DNA of 64,000 bases from Hoylesella marshii DSM 16973 = JCM 13450. GTDB lineage: Bacteria; Bacteroidota; Bacteroidia; Bacteroidales; Bacteroidaceae. Below, in pieces: positions 1 through 9,579 of the stretch (the first letter of the stretch is position 1; each line of letters opens with the position of its first letter). A program made the position numbers and the translations under genes. Location: the NCBI RefSeq assembly GCF_000146675.1, contig NZ_GL397214.1:1199887-1263886 (forward strand). Direction: 5' to 3'. The notes beneath the pieces are model-generated. The model was not told where the DNA came from and did no database searches. It worked only from the letters and a program-made list of their open reading frames with translations.

Positions 1-319
1 AAACACCGACTTGTCAATCCCAACTTTACAACCCAGAAAACCGACAATCATAAACACCAGAACAGCAAATACGAAAAAAGCACCACAAAAACAAAACAAA
101 AAACAATCCATAAACAACACAACCAGGACAAAGACAGAAAATTATCAAGAAAAAGGGGCATGAAACTTTCCTCGCACTACACATCTTACACCTTTTTTTA
201 CTAACTTTGCACAAAGCAAATTCACGCTATTAGCCTATCGACCTATCATTTTCATCCATTCTACCTCATATTAAAAGATATTAAAATGGCGTATCGCATA
301 AGAGAAAATATCGAGAAAA

Positions 320-351
320 ATTGTGAACTATCGGCGAAAATAGTATATTTG
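320..351 (+). promoter_or_regulatory. Bacteroidota promoter for the C10 protease
   Basis: TTG at 321-323 is followed after 20 bases by TATATTTG at 344-351, matching the Bacteroidota -33/-7 pattern TTTG-N19-21-TAnnTTTG. It lies 87 bases before the ATG, leaving an AT-rich leader. The sequence from 1 to 319 shows no convincing gene. Confidence 0.6.
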
Positions 352-438
352 CAAGCTTTCATACACAATGAAGACTCTCTCTATGAAGAAACAAACAATA
401 CACATACAATAACCTAATATTAAAAAACAATCACAACA

Positions 439-3315
439 ATGAAAAGGATTCTACCTCTTTTGCTGCTTTTGTTGCTGCTTATCAATCCGGCCTTTGCCCG
501 CAAGGTGAAGCAGGCAGAAGCTCAACAGATAGCAGCAGCATTCTTACAAAGTACCCGGCAGGGAGACGTGAAAACGCGCTTCCAAGCTATGCCTCCAAAG
601 TTCAAAGCGGCCACAACAACCTCTGATGAGTACGCCCCTTTCTATGTGTACAACGTAGAGGGAGATAAGGGCTTTGTCATCGTATCGGGCGACGATGCTG
701 TAGCCAACATTTTCGGCTATGCGGACAAAGGCTCGTTCGATTTGGAGAATGCTCCCGCCAACGTGGTAGCTATGATGAAACTCTATGCCCACTTGGTCGA
801 TGTAGCAGGTGATGGAGCTAAAGTCAATGGCCGACAATCTGCTATGTCAAAGGGTACACCTGTTATTGCACCGCTTTTGGGCAGCATCGAATGGAATCAA
901 AACGCTCCGTATAACAGCAAATGTCCCACCTATCAGAATAAGCAAGGTCAGACCGTAAACTATTATGTAGGATGCGTGGCAACAGCCATGGCGCAGATTA
1001 TGAGATTCTATTCTTATCCTACCAAAGGTAAGGGGACTAAGAGCTATATATCGAATGTGGGCAAACTGGAGGCCGATTTCGGTAACACCACATATGCATG
1101 GGACAGAATGCCTGCCCGTATGTATCCGGATAATGCGAATACAGCACAGAACAATGCCGTCGGCACACTCTGCTTCCATCTGGGTGTTTCCGTAGACATG
1201 AGCTATGAGGAAGATGGTAGTGGCGCCTATTCCCAGATGGTAACAGGTGCTCTTATCAAATATTTCGACTACGACAAGGGTGCTGCTTTCAAGCAGCGCA
1301 ACAACTTCTCATCCGCAGAATGGATGAAAATGATAAAAGACGAGCTGAATGCCCACCGGCCTATATACTACAGCGCTTCCAATGAAGACGGCGGCGGCGG
1401 ACACGCTTTCGTATGCGATGGATACGACACTAACGACTATCTGCACATCAATTGGGGATGGGGCGGACAAAGCAACGGCTATTTCATGGTTAATGCCCTC
1501 AACCCCGACGAACTCGGTATCGGAGCTAACGGTGGAGGATACAATATCGGGCAAGAAATGGTTATCGGTATACAACCGCCCACCGGTACACAGAAAGAGA
1601 AAGAATGGCCTATCTACGGTGCATCATCTTTGGGCACCTATTCCTATGGAGGCTCATATACCATAACAACCTATTTTGCCAATCACGATTCGGAGCCTTT
1701 CCGCGGCACTGCAGCCGCCGTACTTGTGAAAGACGACAACGTAGTGAAAGTGTTGCAAACCAAATCCCTCAATATCAGCGGAGCTGACCCCACAACCAAC
1801 TATGTGGTAGGTGGAGAATACGTCACAATGAGTTCCATATCGAAAAACGTAACCGAAGTACCCGACGGAGACTATCGTCTGTGCTTCGCATTTAAGGAAA
1901 ACGGTGTATCCAACTGGACAATTCTTCGGTTCTCGAAGACTATGAACAGCTTTATGGATGCTAAGGTGGAAAGCGGCGTCATGACGGCGACCCTCCACAA
2001 ACCCGTGCCCGATGCAGAATTGATGGAGAAGATTACAACTTTGGGAGATATGCATGCAAAAGGCTCCGGACATTTCGTTTTAAAACTGAAAAATAACAGT
2101 CCCGACTTCTATCTCCAGCGTATCGCACTTCGCTTCACGATGACGGATGGTTCCAATAGAAGCTTTGTTCTGAACGAACCCACGAAGGTAAAGCACTTGG
2201 TCTACGACAAAGCCGAGAAAACAGTTGAGCTGATTGCCGACCTTCCCTTGACAATGAAGCCGGGGAAATATGAAGTGACGGCCTTTGAAGAAAAGTATGC
2301 AAACCATCCGTTCAAAGATGCACCCGACGGAAAGACCATCCTCGAGGTGAAAGAAGAGGCAACACACCCCATCATCAGACAAGCGGCCCAATACTATTGG
2401 CTGAATTACAACACCTACACGCAAGACATCAAACAGGGCGACTACTTATATGGAGTGCAATCCGTGCGCAACTACGGAACGACAGGAAGAACAAAAGTGC
2501 TGACCAAACTCGTAAAGACCAACGACGAGAGCAAGAACTACAATATCTTCATCTTTGAGAAATACCTGGGTAGGCAGGAACTCGTAGAGAAAGCATTCGC
2601 CAAGAAACTGTGCGTAGACCCGGGCGAATATCGCATGGAAACATACTATCTCGTCGATAATAAATGGGAGAAAGCAGAAAGAGATGTCGAAGATTGCATC
2701 ATAGACGTGCAGCCCAATCCCGACCTTGCACTATCCTGCGAATCTTTCGAGCTACCCGCCCAAATGGAGAAAGGAAAGACCGCATCGGGTAAGGTAACGG
2801 TGAAAGCTCTCAAAGACGTGCAACGCAGCTTCGTTATCTACCTGCAAAACGACCTCACCAACGAAGGAGAAGTCATTTTCTCAAAGGCTGTTCTCACACT
2901 GAGCGCCGGCGAAACCGCGACTTTCAACTTCAATTACACGCCTACAATCGACAACGGCGAATACCTCTTGTACATGAATACGAAAATCAATGCCAAAATG
3001 TCTGAGCCGGCAGGAAACTACGACAACTACTACAAAGTGGTGACCATAGGCAATACAACGGGTATTGAAACAACCGTAAACCATGCTGCCGATGTGGATA
3101 TCACATTCTCTCCCGACGGCAGAACTCTGACCATCAAGACATCGAACGACAGCAACAACGTGAACGGTATCGAGATATTCAGCCTCGACGGACAACGCGT
3201 CATGACATCCAAGGCCATCGCGGAAACCATGTCTCTGCCCCTTGCCAACGGCACATACATTCTTCGCGTCACGACCAACAAGGGCGTTGCCACCCGTAAG
3301 TTCATGATTCGGTAA
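439..3315 (+). CDS. Secreted C10-family cysteine protease (streptopain/interpain-like)
   Basis: Extracellular papain-like protease related to streptococcal SpeB and Prevotella interpain. A poly-Leu signal peptide (residues 1-20, ending AFA) is followed by a Spi-type pro-domain (about 22-130). The C10 catalytic domain carries Cys179 in YYVGCVATAMAQ and His322 in GGGGHAFVCDGY, followed by HINWGWGG. A long region of beta-sandwich character (about 390-870) separates this from a C-terminal domain of about 80 residues, beginning near TGIETT and ending in RKFMIR, that resembles type IX secretion sorting domains. At 958 residues it is much longer than SpeB, as is usual for Prevotella members. It probably degrades host or dietary protein. 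It has its own promoter and terminator. The family call is firm; secretion by T9SS is inferred. Confidence 0.93.
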   Translation: MKRILPLLLLLLLLINPAFARKVKQAEAQQIAAAFLQSTRQGDVKTRFQAMPPKFKAATTTSDEYAPFYVYNVEGDKGFVIVSGDDAVANIFGYADKGSFDLENAPANVVAMMKLYAHLVDVAGDGAKVNGRQSAMSKGTPVIAPLLGSIEWNQNAPYNSKCPTYQNKQGQTVNYYVGCVATAMAQIMRFYSYPTKGKGTKSYISNVGKLEADFGNTTYAWDRMPARMYPDNANTAQNNAVGTLCFHLGVSVDMSYEEDGSGAYSQMVTGALIKYFDYDKGAAFKQRNNFSSAEWMKMIKDELNAHRPIYYSASNEDGGGGHAFVCDGYDTNDYLHINWGWGGQSNGYFMVNALNPDELGIGANGGGYNIGQEMVIGIQPPTGTQKEKEWPIYGASSLGTYSYGGSYTITTYFANHDSEPFRGTAAAVLVKDDNVVKVLQTKSLNISGADPTTNYVVGGEYVTMSSISKNVTEVPDGDYRLCFAFKENGVSNWTILRFSKTMNSFMDAKVESGVMTATLHKPVPDAELMEKITTLGDMHAKGSGHFVLKLKNNSPDFYLQRIALRFTMTDGSNRSFVLNEPTKVKHLVYDKAEKTVELIADLPLTMKPGKYEVTAFEEKYANHPFKDAPDGKTILEVKEEATHPIIRQAAQYYWLNYNTYTQDIKQGDYLYGVQSVRNYGTTGRTKVLTKLVKTNDESKNYNIFIFEKYLGRQELVEKAFAKKLCVDPGEYRMETYYLVDNKWEKAERDVEDCIIDVQPNPDLALSCESFELPAQMEKGKTASGKVTVKALKDVQRSFVIYLQNDLTNEGEVIFSKAVLTLSAGETATFNFNYTPTIDNGEYLLYMNTKINAKMSEPAGNYDNYYKVVTIGNTTGIETTVNHAADVDITFSPDGRTLTIKTSNDSNNVNGIEIFSLDGQRVMTSKAIAETMSLPLANGTYILRVTTNKGVATRKFMIR

Positions 3316-3344
3316 CCGCCGCGAGGTCTCTGACCTCTACTCAC

Positions 3345-3383
3345 AAAAAGGATGCACCTCTTTATCGGGATGCATCCTTTTTT
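3345..3383 (+). terminator. Rho-independent terminator after the C10 protease
   Basis: AAAGGATGCA and TGCATCC form a stem around a 14-base loop and are followed by a run of T. It stands between convergent genes; the A-run on the other side means it could also serve the permease on the minus strand. Confidence 0.8.
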
Positions 3384-3411
3384 CGTTCTCTTTGGCGAAG
3401 CGAAAGACAAC

Positions 3412-4608
3412 TCATTTCTTATGGGGCAATACGAGATTCAATATCACGCCAATAACCGCCGAAAGTCCTATCCCGCTGATAGAAAAGCTGCCCCATGAGA
3501 GCACAGCACCGCCGATACCCATCGTCAAGGTAACGGAAATAATGATGACATTGCGCGTCTCACCCAACTTTACCTGATGGTGGACGAGGTTTTGCAATCC
3601 CACACTCGCTATCGTACCGAAGAGCAACAACATGATACCGCCCAGCACGGCTTGCGGGATAGATTGCAACAAAGCGCTCAACTTTCCGATAACAGAGAAA
3701 ACGAGTGCCGTACCGGCGGCTATCCGAATCACAGCCGGAGACGTAATCTTCGTGATAGACATGGCGCCGGTCACTTCCGAATACGTCGTCACCGGAGGTC
3801 CGCCCAACAAGCAAGCGGCCAGACAGGCCAGCCCATCGCCGAAAAGCGTCCTGTGAAGTCCCGGCTTCTTCACAAAATCTTTGCCCGCCACAGCACCGAC
3901 CACATAAATATCGCCGATATGTTCAATGACCGGCGCAATCGCCACAGGAATCATGTAAATGAAAGGTTCCCAGGCAAAATGAGGCCACGCGAAATGCGCC
4001 AACGATGCCGGCCAAGCAAACCAAGGAGCTGCCGCAACAGGTGCAAAGTCGATATTGCCCGTGCATAACGCCACCACATAGCCCGCCACAATGCCGCACA
4101 CCACAGGCACCAACTTCAGCAATCCCCGCGCAAAGGTAAGCACCGCAATTGCCGTTGCCAACGAAACAAACGCCAATCCCCAGCCCGTCGAAGCCATCTT
4201 AACCGCACTGCCCGACAGCGAAAGACCGATAAGAATGATAACCGGACCGATGACTACCGGCGGAAACAACACGTCCAACAACTGACGACCGCGCCATCTC
4301 ACCAATGCACTCATGCCGAAGTAAACCACCGATACACCCGACAGTCCCGCAATTGCACCCGACAACCCCCACTCATGGCTGGCCGCAAGAATGGGCGCGA
4401 TAAACGCAAAGCTCGAACCCAAGAACACAGGAACCTGCCCGCGCGTCACAAGATGAAACAAAAACGTGCCCAAACCGGCTGTGAAAAGCGCCGTCGAAGG
4501 GTCCATACCCACCAACAGAGGAACCAACACCGTTGCGCCGAAGGCCACAAACAGAAACTGCACCCCGACAACCGTCTGTCGAAAAGGGCTCAATACCATA
4601 TTCTTCAT
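3412..4608 (-). CDS. uraA: Uracil/xanthine permease, NCS2 family
   Basis: Inner-membrane nucleobase:H+ symporter that takes up uracil (or xanthine) for pyrimidine salvage. The protein is hydrophobic throughout, with about a dozen to fourteen membrane segments. It has NCS2 hallmarks: the N-terminal QTVVGVQFLFVAFGATVLVP, the VIEHIGDIYVVG segment and GGPPVTTYSEVTGAMSITK. Its 398 residues match bacterial UraA length. It is divergent from the lactate permease. Uracil is preferred over xanthine by overall resemblance only. Confidence 0.9.
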   Translation of the reverse strand: MKNMVLSPFRQTVVGVQFLFVAFGATVLVPLLVGMDPSTALFTAGLGTFLFHLVTRGQVPVFLGSSFAFIAPILAASHEWGLSGAIAGLSGVSVVYFGMSALVRWRGRQLLDVLFPPVVIGPVIILIGLSLSGSAVKMASTGWGLAFVSLATAIAVLTFARGLLKLVPVVCGIVAGYVVALCTGNIDFAPVAAAPWFAWPASLAHFAWPHFAWEPFIYMIPVAIAPVIEHIGDIYVVGAVAGKDFVKKPGLHRTLFGDGLACLAACLLGGPPVTTYSEVTGAMSITKITSPAVIRIAAGTALVFSVIGKLSALLQSIPQAVLGGIMLLLFGTIASVGLQNLVHHQVKLGETRNVIIISVTLTMGIGGAVLSWGSFSISGIGLSAVIGVILNLVLPHKK

Positions 4609-4681
4609 ATCAAAAAAAAATTAATTCATTCACGCGAAGTTATACAATAAAACCCATAATCCGAATATTCCCGACCGAAAG

Positions 4682-4712
4682 TTTGCATAACGGGAAAATT
4701 TTCTTACCTTTA
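4682..4712 (+). promoter_or_regulatory. Promoter of lctP
   Basis: TTTG at 4682-4685, a 19-base spacer and TACCTTTA at 4705-4712 match the Bacteroidota consensus with one mismatch. It is 29 bases before the lctP ATG. Confidence 0.6.
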
Positions 4713-4741
4713 CGCACATTATTCACCAAATTATAAACTTT

Positions 4742-6289
4742 ATGACAGCAATCATTTCAATTATCCCCATCTTGCTCCTCTTTATTTTGATGCTCGGATT
4801 CAAGATGGCAGGCCACAAAAGCGCATTCCTTACGCTCATTGTCACCATTGCACTCGCAGCCATCGTGGCGCCCGCCATGCAATTTACACCCGAGGGCTTC
4901 AACACCATAGGCGTGGGATGGGCTTTTGTCGAAGGCACGTTAAAAGCCGTTTTCCCCATCTTAATCATCATCCTCATGGCTATCTTCAGCTACAATGTAC
5001 TCGTTGAAAGCAAGGAAATAGAGGTCATCAAAGCTCAATTTACCTCCCTTTCCGACGACGACGGCATCACCGTACTCATGCTCGTATGGGGATTTGGCGG
5101 ACTACTCGAAGGCATGGCCGGCTTCGGTACAGCCGTGGCCATACCGGCTGCCATCCTTATCTCGCTCGGCTATAAACCGATGTTCAGCGCACTTGTCGCA
5201 CTCATTGCCAACACAGTCGCCACAGGATTTGGAGCCGTCGGCGTGCCCGTTATCACTCTCTGCAATGAAATAGCTGCTACCGGCTCGGCCGACCCCGCCC
5301 TCATCAGCGAGGTAGCTTCCAAATGTATTCTCCAACTCTCCCTCTTGTTCTTCATACTTCCCTTCATTATTCTCACCATCACTAACCACAGCAAGGGAGC
5401 TATCGTCAAGAATATTTTCCTCTCTCTCTGGGTGGGCGGCATTTCTGTCGTTGTACAATATTTCGTAGCTCACTTCCTCGGAGCAGAGACCCCGGCCATT
5501 ATTGGGAGTATCGCGGCCATCATAGCTATTCTCATCTATGCGAAACTCTTTACGCGCAAGAAAGAGACTGCCGACAAGTCTTCGTTTACCATCTCACAGA
5601 GCCTTAGAGCATGGAGCGTCTACGGGTTTATCCTTGTCTTTATACTTTTATCCGGTCCCCTCTTCCCCGACATCAATGCTTTTCTCAAAACACATCTCGT
5701 CACAAAGATTGCCTTGCCTATCTATCCCGATGGAAAGTTCTTCTCATTCGCTTGGATAGGTAACGGAGGACTAATGCTCTTCCTCGGCACCATTGCCGGC
5801 GGGCTCACACAGCGCCTCTCTCTGCGCAGACTCTTTGTCATCTTAGCGAAAACTACCGTGAATCTCAAAAAGACCATGATTACCATCATCAGCCTCGTTG
5901 CCATGGCTTCCGTCATGAGTTATTCGGGTATGATTGTGGAAATAGCAAAAGGATTGGTTCTCATTACCGGAGATTATTATCCGTTAGTTGCTCCCCTCAT
6001 CGGTGCCATCGGTACTTTTGTTACCGGAAGCGATACTTCTTCTAATATTCTCTTTGCCAAGCTGCAAGCGAACGTTGCACACCAGCTCGGCTACGCAGAT
6101 CCGAATTGGTTAGTTGCTGCCAACACCACCGGAGCCACAGGCGGAAAGATGATATCTCCTCAAAGCATCGCTATTGCCACAGCTTCGTGCGATATGCAAG
6201 GTAAAGATGGCGAGATTCTTAAGTCTGCTATTCCTTACGCACTCCTCTATATCGTTGTCGGTGGGCTTATGGTCTATTTTGCTGCCTGA
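4742..6289 (+). CDS. lctP: L-lactate permease
   Basis: Proton-coupled lactate (and glycolate) transporter of the LctP family in the inner membrane. The 515 residues are almost entirely transmembrane, and the conserved GFGGLLEGMAGFGTAVAIPA segment near residues 115-134 is diagnostic. Further family segments are TGFGAVGVPV and, near the C-terminus, GSDTSSNILFAKLQ and NTTGATGGKMISPQSIAIA. It is monocistronic, with its own promoter and a strong terminator. In a fermentative anaerobe it may take up or export lactate; the direction cannot be read from sequence. Confidence 0.93.
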   Translation: MTAIISIIPILLLFILMLGFKMAGHKSAFLTLIVTIALAAIVAPAMQFTPEGFNTIGVGWAFVEGTLKAVFPILIIILMAIFSYNVLVESKEIEVIKAQFTSLSDDDGITVLMLVWGFGGLLEGMAGFGTAVAIPAAILISLGYKPMFSALVALIANTVATGFGAVGVPVITLCNEIAATGSADPALISEVASKCILQLSLLFFILPFIILTITNHSKGAIVKNIFLSLWVGGISVVVQYFVAHFLGAETPAIIGSIAAIIAILIYAKLFTRKKETADKSSFTISQSLRAWSVYGFILVFILLSGPLFPDINAFLKTHLVTKIALPIYPDGKFFSFAWIGNGGLMLFLGTIAGGLTQRLSLRRLFVILAKTTVNLKKTMITIISLVAMASVMSYSGMIVEIAKGLVLITGDYYPLVAPLIGAIGTFVTGSDTSSNILFAKLQANVAHQLGYADPNWLVAANTTGATGGKMISPQSIAIATASCDMQGKDGEILKSAIPYALLYIVVGGLMVYFAA

Positions 6290-6311
6290 TTTCATTTCTT
6301 ATTTATATCCC

Positions 6312-6356
6312 GAGCGGGTTTGCCTCCTTCCGAAAGGCAAGCCCGCTCTTTATTTT
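6312..6356 (+). terminator. Terminator of lctP
   Basis: A 14-base arm starting GAGCGGGTTTG pairs with its complement ending AAGCCCGCTC, followed by TTTATTTTT. Strong intrinsic terminator. Confidence 0.88.
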
Positions 6357-6464
6357 TCCTTTTACCTATAAGAAATAGGTCTTGCAGCTACTATTATTAT
6401 CATGAAGTTGTCTGCATGATTCATGGTGTGAGTCATTAGTAAGTTTAGATAGTTAAATATTGGA

Positions 6465-6650
6465 TGATTTACAGCTAAAAGTTATTTTTAAGTCACAACC
6501 ATAGGATGAATTACTACTAAAAGATGGTTTTAGCTAAAAATCACAGCATGATTTTTAAGTAAAAGTTATTTATAGGTATTAACCATAGAGTGGGCAACGC
6601 CTTAAAATTACTTATAGCTATCAACAATGGTATGGATTGGTAGTAAAAAA
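6465..6650. repeat. Degenerate 42-bp tandem repeat
   Basis: Four consecutive units start at exactly 6465, 6507, 6549 and 6591, with a fifth partial unit at 6633. Each begins TGAT/TGAA/TGGG, carries a TAAAAGTTA-like core in the middle and ends near AACCATAG or AACAATGG. Divergence between units is high but the 42-bp spacing does not drift. The stretch 6357-6735 has no gene. Confidence 0.65.
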
Positions 6651-6687
6651 TAAAAAGAGTAGCCGCCCTATCGCAGGGCAGCTACTC
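6642..6687 (-). terminator. Terminator of the small lipoprotein gene
   Basis: Read on the minus strand, GAGTAGCTGCCCT pairs with AGGGCGGCTACTC and is followed by TTTTTATTTTT. Confidence 0.85.
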
Positions 6688-6735
6688 AAAACCAAAAAGT
6701 ATAAATAAAAGTAAAAAGAAAGTGTAAGTAAAGCA

Positions 6736-7197
6736 TCATAGCTTTTCTTTCTGACGCTTGTGTATGTACTTAATTTTAGCGCACTGTATATCGAAACGCG
6801 TTTGCAGCGAGTCGCGGCAGATGCGAGTTGTTGTCAGTAGGCGCAGTATGTGTGGCGAGGCCATTCCGACTGTGCGCAAACGGTTTACTTCCTGCTCTAA
6901 GCGTCTCACAGCTGCCTCCGTTTGCTGCAACGCCGAGTCTGTGGCGGCCAAGTCTGTCTGCGCAAGTATCAGTTCTGTGGTCTGATACAGTCGGAGTGCC
7001 TTTTTGCGGGTCTGTATGGCTAAGGGAAACTGTTTGCGTAAGCTGTCGATACCTGCTAATACTTGGTCGTATTGCTTGGCAGTATAGTGCGTTTCAATGG
7101 TTTGCATTAACGGGGCGGCCTGCTCATCGGGCGATTTGCGGCACGAGGAGTACAATAGGGTGAGAGCAAGAAAAAGAAGTATCGGGAGCTGTTTCAT
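6736..7197 (-). CDS. Small lipoprotein with coiled-coil region, function unknown
   Basis: The start was placed at MKQLPILLFLALTLLYSSC because this gives a clean lipoprotein signal (lipobox LYSSC); an ATG 24 bases upstream would add eight polar residues before it. The mature part is about 130 residues, helical and rich in Gln, Leu and Arg with heptad-like runs (for example LQQTEAAVRRLEQEVNRLRT). No enzymatic motif is seen. The gene is monocistronic with a strong terminator and lies 47 bases downstream of ogt on the same strand. An envelope-anchored helical protein is all that can be supported. Confidence 0.72.
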   Translation of the reverse strand: MKQLPILLFLALTLLYSSCRKSPDEQAAPLMQTIETHYTAKQYDQVLAGIDSLRKQFPLAIQTRKKALRLYQTTELILAQTDLAATDSALQQTEAAVRRLEQEVNRLRTVGMASPHILRLLTTTRICRDSLQTRFDIQCAKIKYIHKRQKEKL

Positions 7198-7244
7198 TTG
7201 AAAAGTGATGGTTGTCGTCATGATTGCATGGAGCTAAATGCAGT

Positions 7245-7853
7245 TTAGAGGAGTTGTCGGGATAATTGTGGGGTATCATTGAGTGTGCGCGATGGAGACG
7301 CATCCGTTGTCTGCGGGATGAAAAGTGATGACATGTCTACGCCTTCTCCTTGCAGGAGCCTCCATTTGCGTTGAAGGCCTCCCGCATAGCCTGTGAGGCT
7401 CCCGTTTGTGCCTACGACCCGATGGCAAGGGATGAGCAGAGAGATGGGATTGCGTCCGACTGCGCCGCCAATGGCTTGCGCCGAGCTATGAGGAACTTTG
7501 AGCAGACGAGCAACCTGCTGTGCGAGGGCTTTGTAGGTCACAACATGGCCGTAGGGTATGGTGGAAAGCAATCGCCATACGGTTTGAGTAAATGGCGAAC
7601 CCGTGGGCATCAACCTCGGCATGAAATCAGGTTGCTTCCCAGAGAAATACAAGTCGAGCCATGCGTGAGCCTCCTCGAGAACAGGCAGCGCGCGCACCGC
7701 ATGACGTTCGGGGAGCGTTCGCGCGAAATATTTCTGGCCATCGAACCATAATCCTGTGATAGCGTGGCCGTCGCTGGCAAGCGTCATGGCTCCGAGCGGC
7801 GAAAAATAAGTGGAGATGTAGGCTACGGGGGTGTTTGCTCTGTCGTGCTTCAT
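7245..7853 (-). CDS. ogt: Methylated-DNA--protein-cysteine methyltransferase
   Basis: Suicide repair protein that moves the alkyl group from O6-alkylguanine or O4-alkylthymine to its own cysteine. The C-terminal domain holds the active-site PCHRV (Cys143 from the chosen start), preceded by the helix-turn-helix segment SSAQAIGGAVGRNP and followed by LTGYAGGLQRKWRLLQGEG. The N-terminal domain is the usual small alpha/beta fold. The start at 7853 (MKHDRANTP) was preferred over an ATG eight codons upstream. A C-terminal extension of about 30 residues beyond the family core is present. No Ada regulatory domain is seen. Confidence 0.92.
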   Translation of the reverse strand: MKHDRANTPVAYISTYFSPLGAMTLASDGHAITGLWFDGQKYFARTLPERHAVRALPVLEEAHAWLDLYFSGKQPDFMPRLMPTGSPFTQTVWRLLSTIPYGHVVTYKALAQQVARLLKVPHSSAQAIGGAVGRNPISLLIPCHRVVGTNGSLTGYAGGLQRKWRLLQGEGVDMSSLFIPQTTDASPSRTLNDTPQLSRQLL

Positions 7854-8010
7854 TATTTTCGTTGCATTTGGGTGCAAAGATACGAAGAAGTTGTCAGCAA
7901 TCGGTATCCGTGGGCGGGAAAAGGTGAGGGCGCGGCGGACGGAGGGGCGCGGTGGTAGTTAATGTTTGTTGAAACACAAAGGAAAGAGGCGGGGTGTCGC
8001 CGATAATCAT

Positions 8011-8018
8011 TATTTTTG
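8011..8018 (+). promoter_or_regulatory. -7 element before gltD-like gene
   Basis: TATTTTTG matches TAnnTTTG; no good -33 box is visible. It lies inside the 5' extension of the open frame that begins at 7994, which supports a translation start at the later ATG (8063). Confidence 0.5.
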
Positions 8019-8062
8019 TACGCGAAAATCACGGGGACAATGTCCCAAAGAACAAGATTCAC

Positions 8063-9421
8063 ATGAGTGCAGAAAATCCTTTTTTTCACGTTGTACACGA
8101 ACGTTTTACGACGGCCGAGGCCATCGAAGAGGCTAAACGATGTTTGCAATGTAAGAAGCCGACTTGCGTGACGGGCTGCCCTATCAGCAACGATATTCCG
8201 GACTTTATCCATCAGCTGTCGATGGGCAATATGGGTACGGCGATGAGCATTCTCAACCAGAAGAGCAATCTGCCGGCCATCTGCGGGCGGGTGTGCCCCC
8301 ACGAGCGACAGTGTCAGGGGCATTGCATCCTCGAGAAGAAAGGGAATCCGATACAAATCGGGAAGTTGGAGTGCTTTGTGGCGGATTTCGATTCCGACAT
8401 GCAGCTGACGCGCGAACGGCTGCCGCAGAAGACGCGGGGGAAGATTGCCGTTATCGGTTCGGGGCCTGCGGGACTGACGGTGGCGGGCGATTTGGCTCGT
8501 GCGGGGTTTAACGTGACTATCTTCGAGGCGCAACCCGAGGCCGGCGGGGTGCTGATGTTCGGCATTCCGGAGTATCGGTTGCCGAAGAGCATCGTGCGGA
8601 AAGAGATTGCGAAGATTGAGGCGTTGGGCGTGAACTTCCGGCTTAACACGGTTGTAGGCCCCGGCGGTCTGACGGTAGACCGTTTGTTTGCGGATGGTTT
8701 CGATGCCATTTTCATCGGCACAGGTACGGCTGTTCCGCAAGATATGAACGACACGCCCGGTGCGCATCTGCGGGGCGTGAGTCAGGGCACATACCTGCTG
8801 CATTGCGTGAGCAGCTATACGTCGGGGGCTATCGGGCGGCGGTTGGTGCCTGTGAAGAAAGGCGAGCGCGTGGCGGTTATCGGCGGCGGCAATGTGGCGA
8901 TGGATACGGCGCGCACGGCGATACGTCTCGGCGGTGATGTGACGGTGGTGTATCGGCGGAGGCAGGAGGATATGCCGGCTATTGAGAGCGAGTATCGCGA
9001 GGCTGTGGACGAGGGGGTGAAGTTTATGTGGCAGTCGACAGCCATCGAGTTTGTGGGCGATGAGAAGAATCGGCTCACGGCGTTGCACCTCAACACGCCC
9101 AAGGGAGAAACGACGGTGGCTTTCGACCGCGTGTTTCTTGCTATCGGTTCAAAGCCCGCCGACCGCATCGTGTCTACGACGTCGGGTATCGAGGTGGATG
9201 AGAAAGGATATGTGAAAATCAACGAGCGCCCCTACGGCATGACCACGCGCAAAGGGGTGTTTGCTGGCGGAGACGTGGTGCACAGGCCGCAAACGGTGGT
9301 GCTGGCGATGAAAGCGGCGAAGGATGTGGCCGAGGGAATCGCACAATATGTGGATGCCATCAAACTGTTGGAAGATTGCGGCAAGGACGGGAATCCATCG
9401 TCGGCAGAGATTGCAAAATAA
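8063..9421 (+). CDS. gltD: NAD(P)H-dependent glutamate synthase small-chain-like oxidoreductase (GltD/SudB family)
   Basis: FAD and Fe-S flavoprotein that passes electrons between NADPH and a partner. The N-terminal helical domain has the cysteine-rich motifs CLQCKKPTCVTGCP and CGRVCPHERQCQGHC typical of GltD. Two Rossmann folds follow: IGSGPAGLTVAGDLARAG for FAD and VIGGGNVAMDTARTAIRLG for NADPH, ending with the FAD-binding GVFAGGDVVH. No gltB or sudA is adjacent, so the partner is unknown; ammonia assimilation and NADPH:ferredoxin chemistry are both possible. The start at 8063 (MSAENPFFHVV) was chosen because a promoter element lies within the longer frame. Confidence 0.88.
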   Translation: MSAENPFFHVVHERFTTAEAIEEAKRCLQCKKPTCVTGCPISNDIPDFIHQLSMGNMGTAMSILNQKSNLPAICGRVCPHERQCQGHCILEKKGNPIQIGKLECFVADFDSDMQLTRERLPQKTRGKIAVIGSGPAGLTVAGDLARAGFNVTIFEAQPEAGGVLMFGIPEYRLPKSIVRKEIAKIEALGVNFRLNTVVGPGGLTVDRLFADGFDAIFIGTGTAVPQDMNDTPGAHLRGVSQGTYLLHCVSSYTSGAIGRRLVPVKKGERVAVIGGGNVAMDTARTAIRLGGDVTVVYRRRQEDMPAIESEYREAVDEGVKFMWQSTAIEFVGDEKNRLTALHLNTPKGETTVAFDRVFLAIGSKPADRIVSTTSGIEVDEKGYVKINERPYGMTTRKGVFAGGDVVHRPQTVVLAMKAAKDVAEGIAQYVDAIKLLEDCGKDGNPSSAEIAK

Positions 9422-9506
9422 GGAGGATTGCCTTATATGAAGAAAACGGCATCGATATAATAATGAAGCTAAGCAAAGACGCGAGGCTTCAACAAAAACT
9501 GATAAG

Positions 9507-9545
9507 AGTGGCACGCATCACATGGATGTGCGCCACTTGTTTTTG
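9507..9545 (+). terminator. Terminator of gltD-like gene
   Basis: AGTGGCACGCATC pairs with GATGTGCGCCACT (two central mismatches), followed by TGTTTTTG. It lies between convergent genes. Confidence 0.7.
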
Positions 9546-9579
9546 TGTGTTATCGGCTAATCTGCAAGCATGCGAGCCA

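Noticed and set aside
26..214. 62-codon minus-strand frame at the left edge
   Set aside because: Cys/Phe-rich translation of low-complexity AT-rich DNA without start signal.
7853..9088. 411-codon open frame on the minus strand across the gltD-like gene
   Set aside because: Antisense to a gene with complete flavoprotein motifs; translation is rich in His, Arg and Pro with no domain, a by-product of GC-rich codon use.
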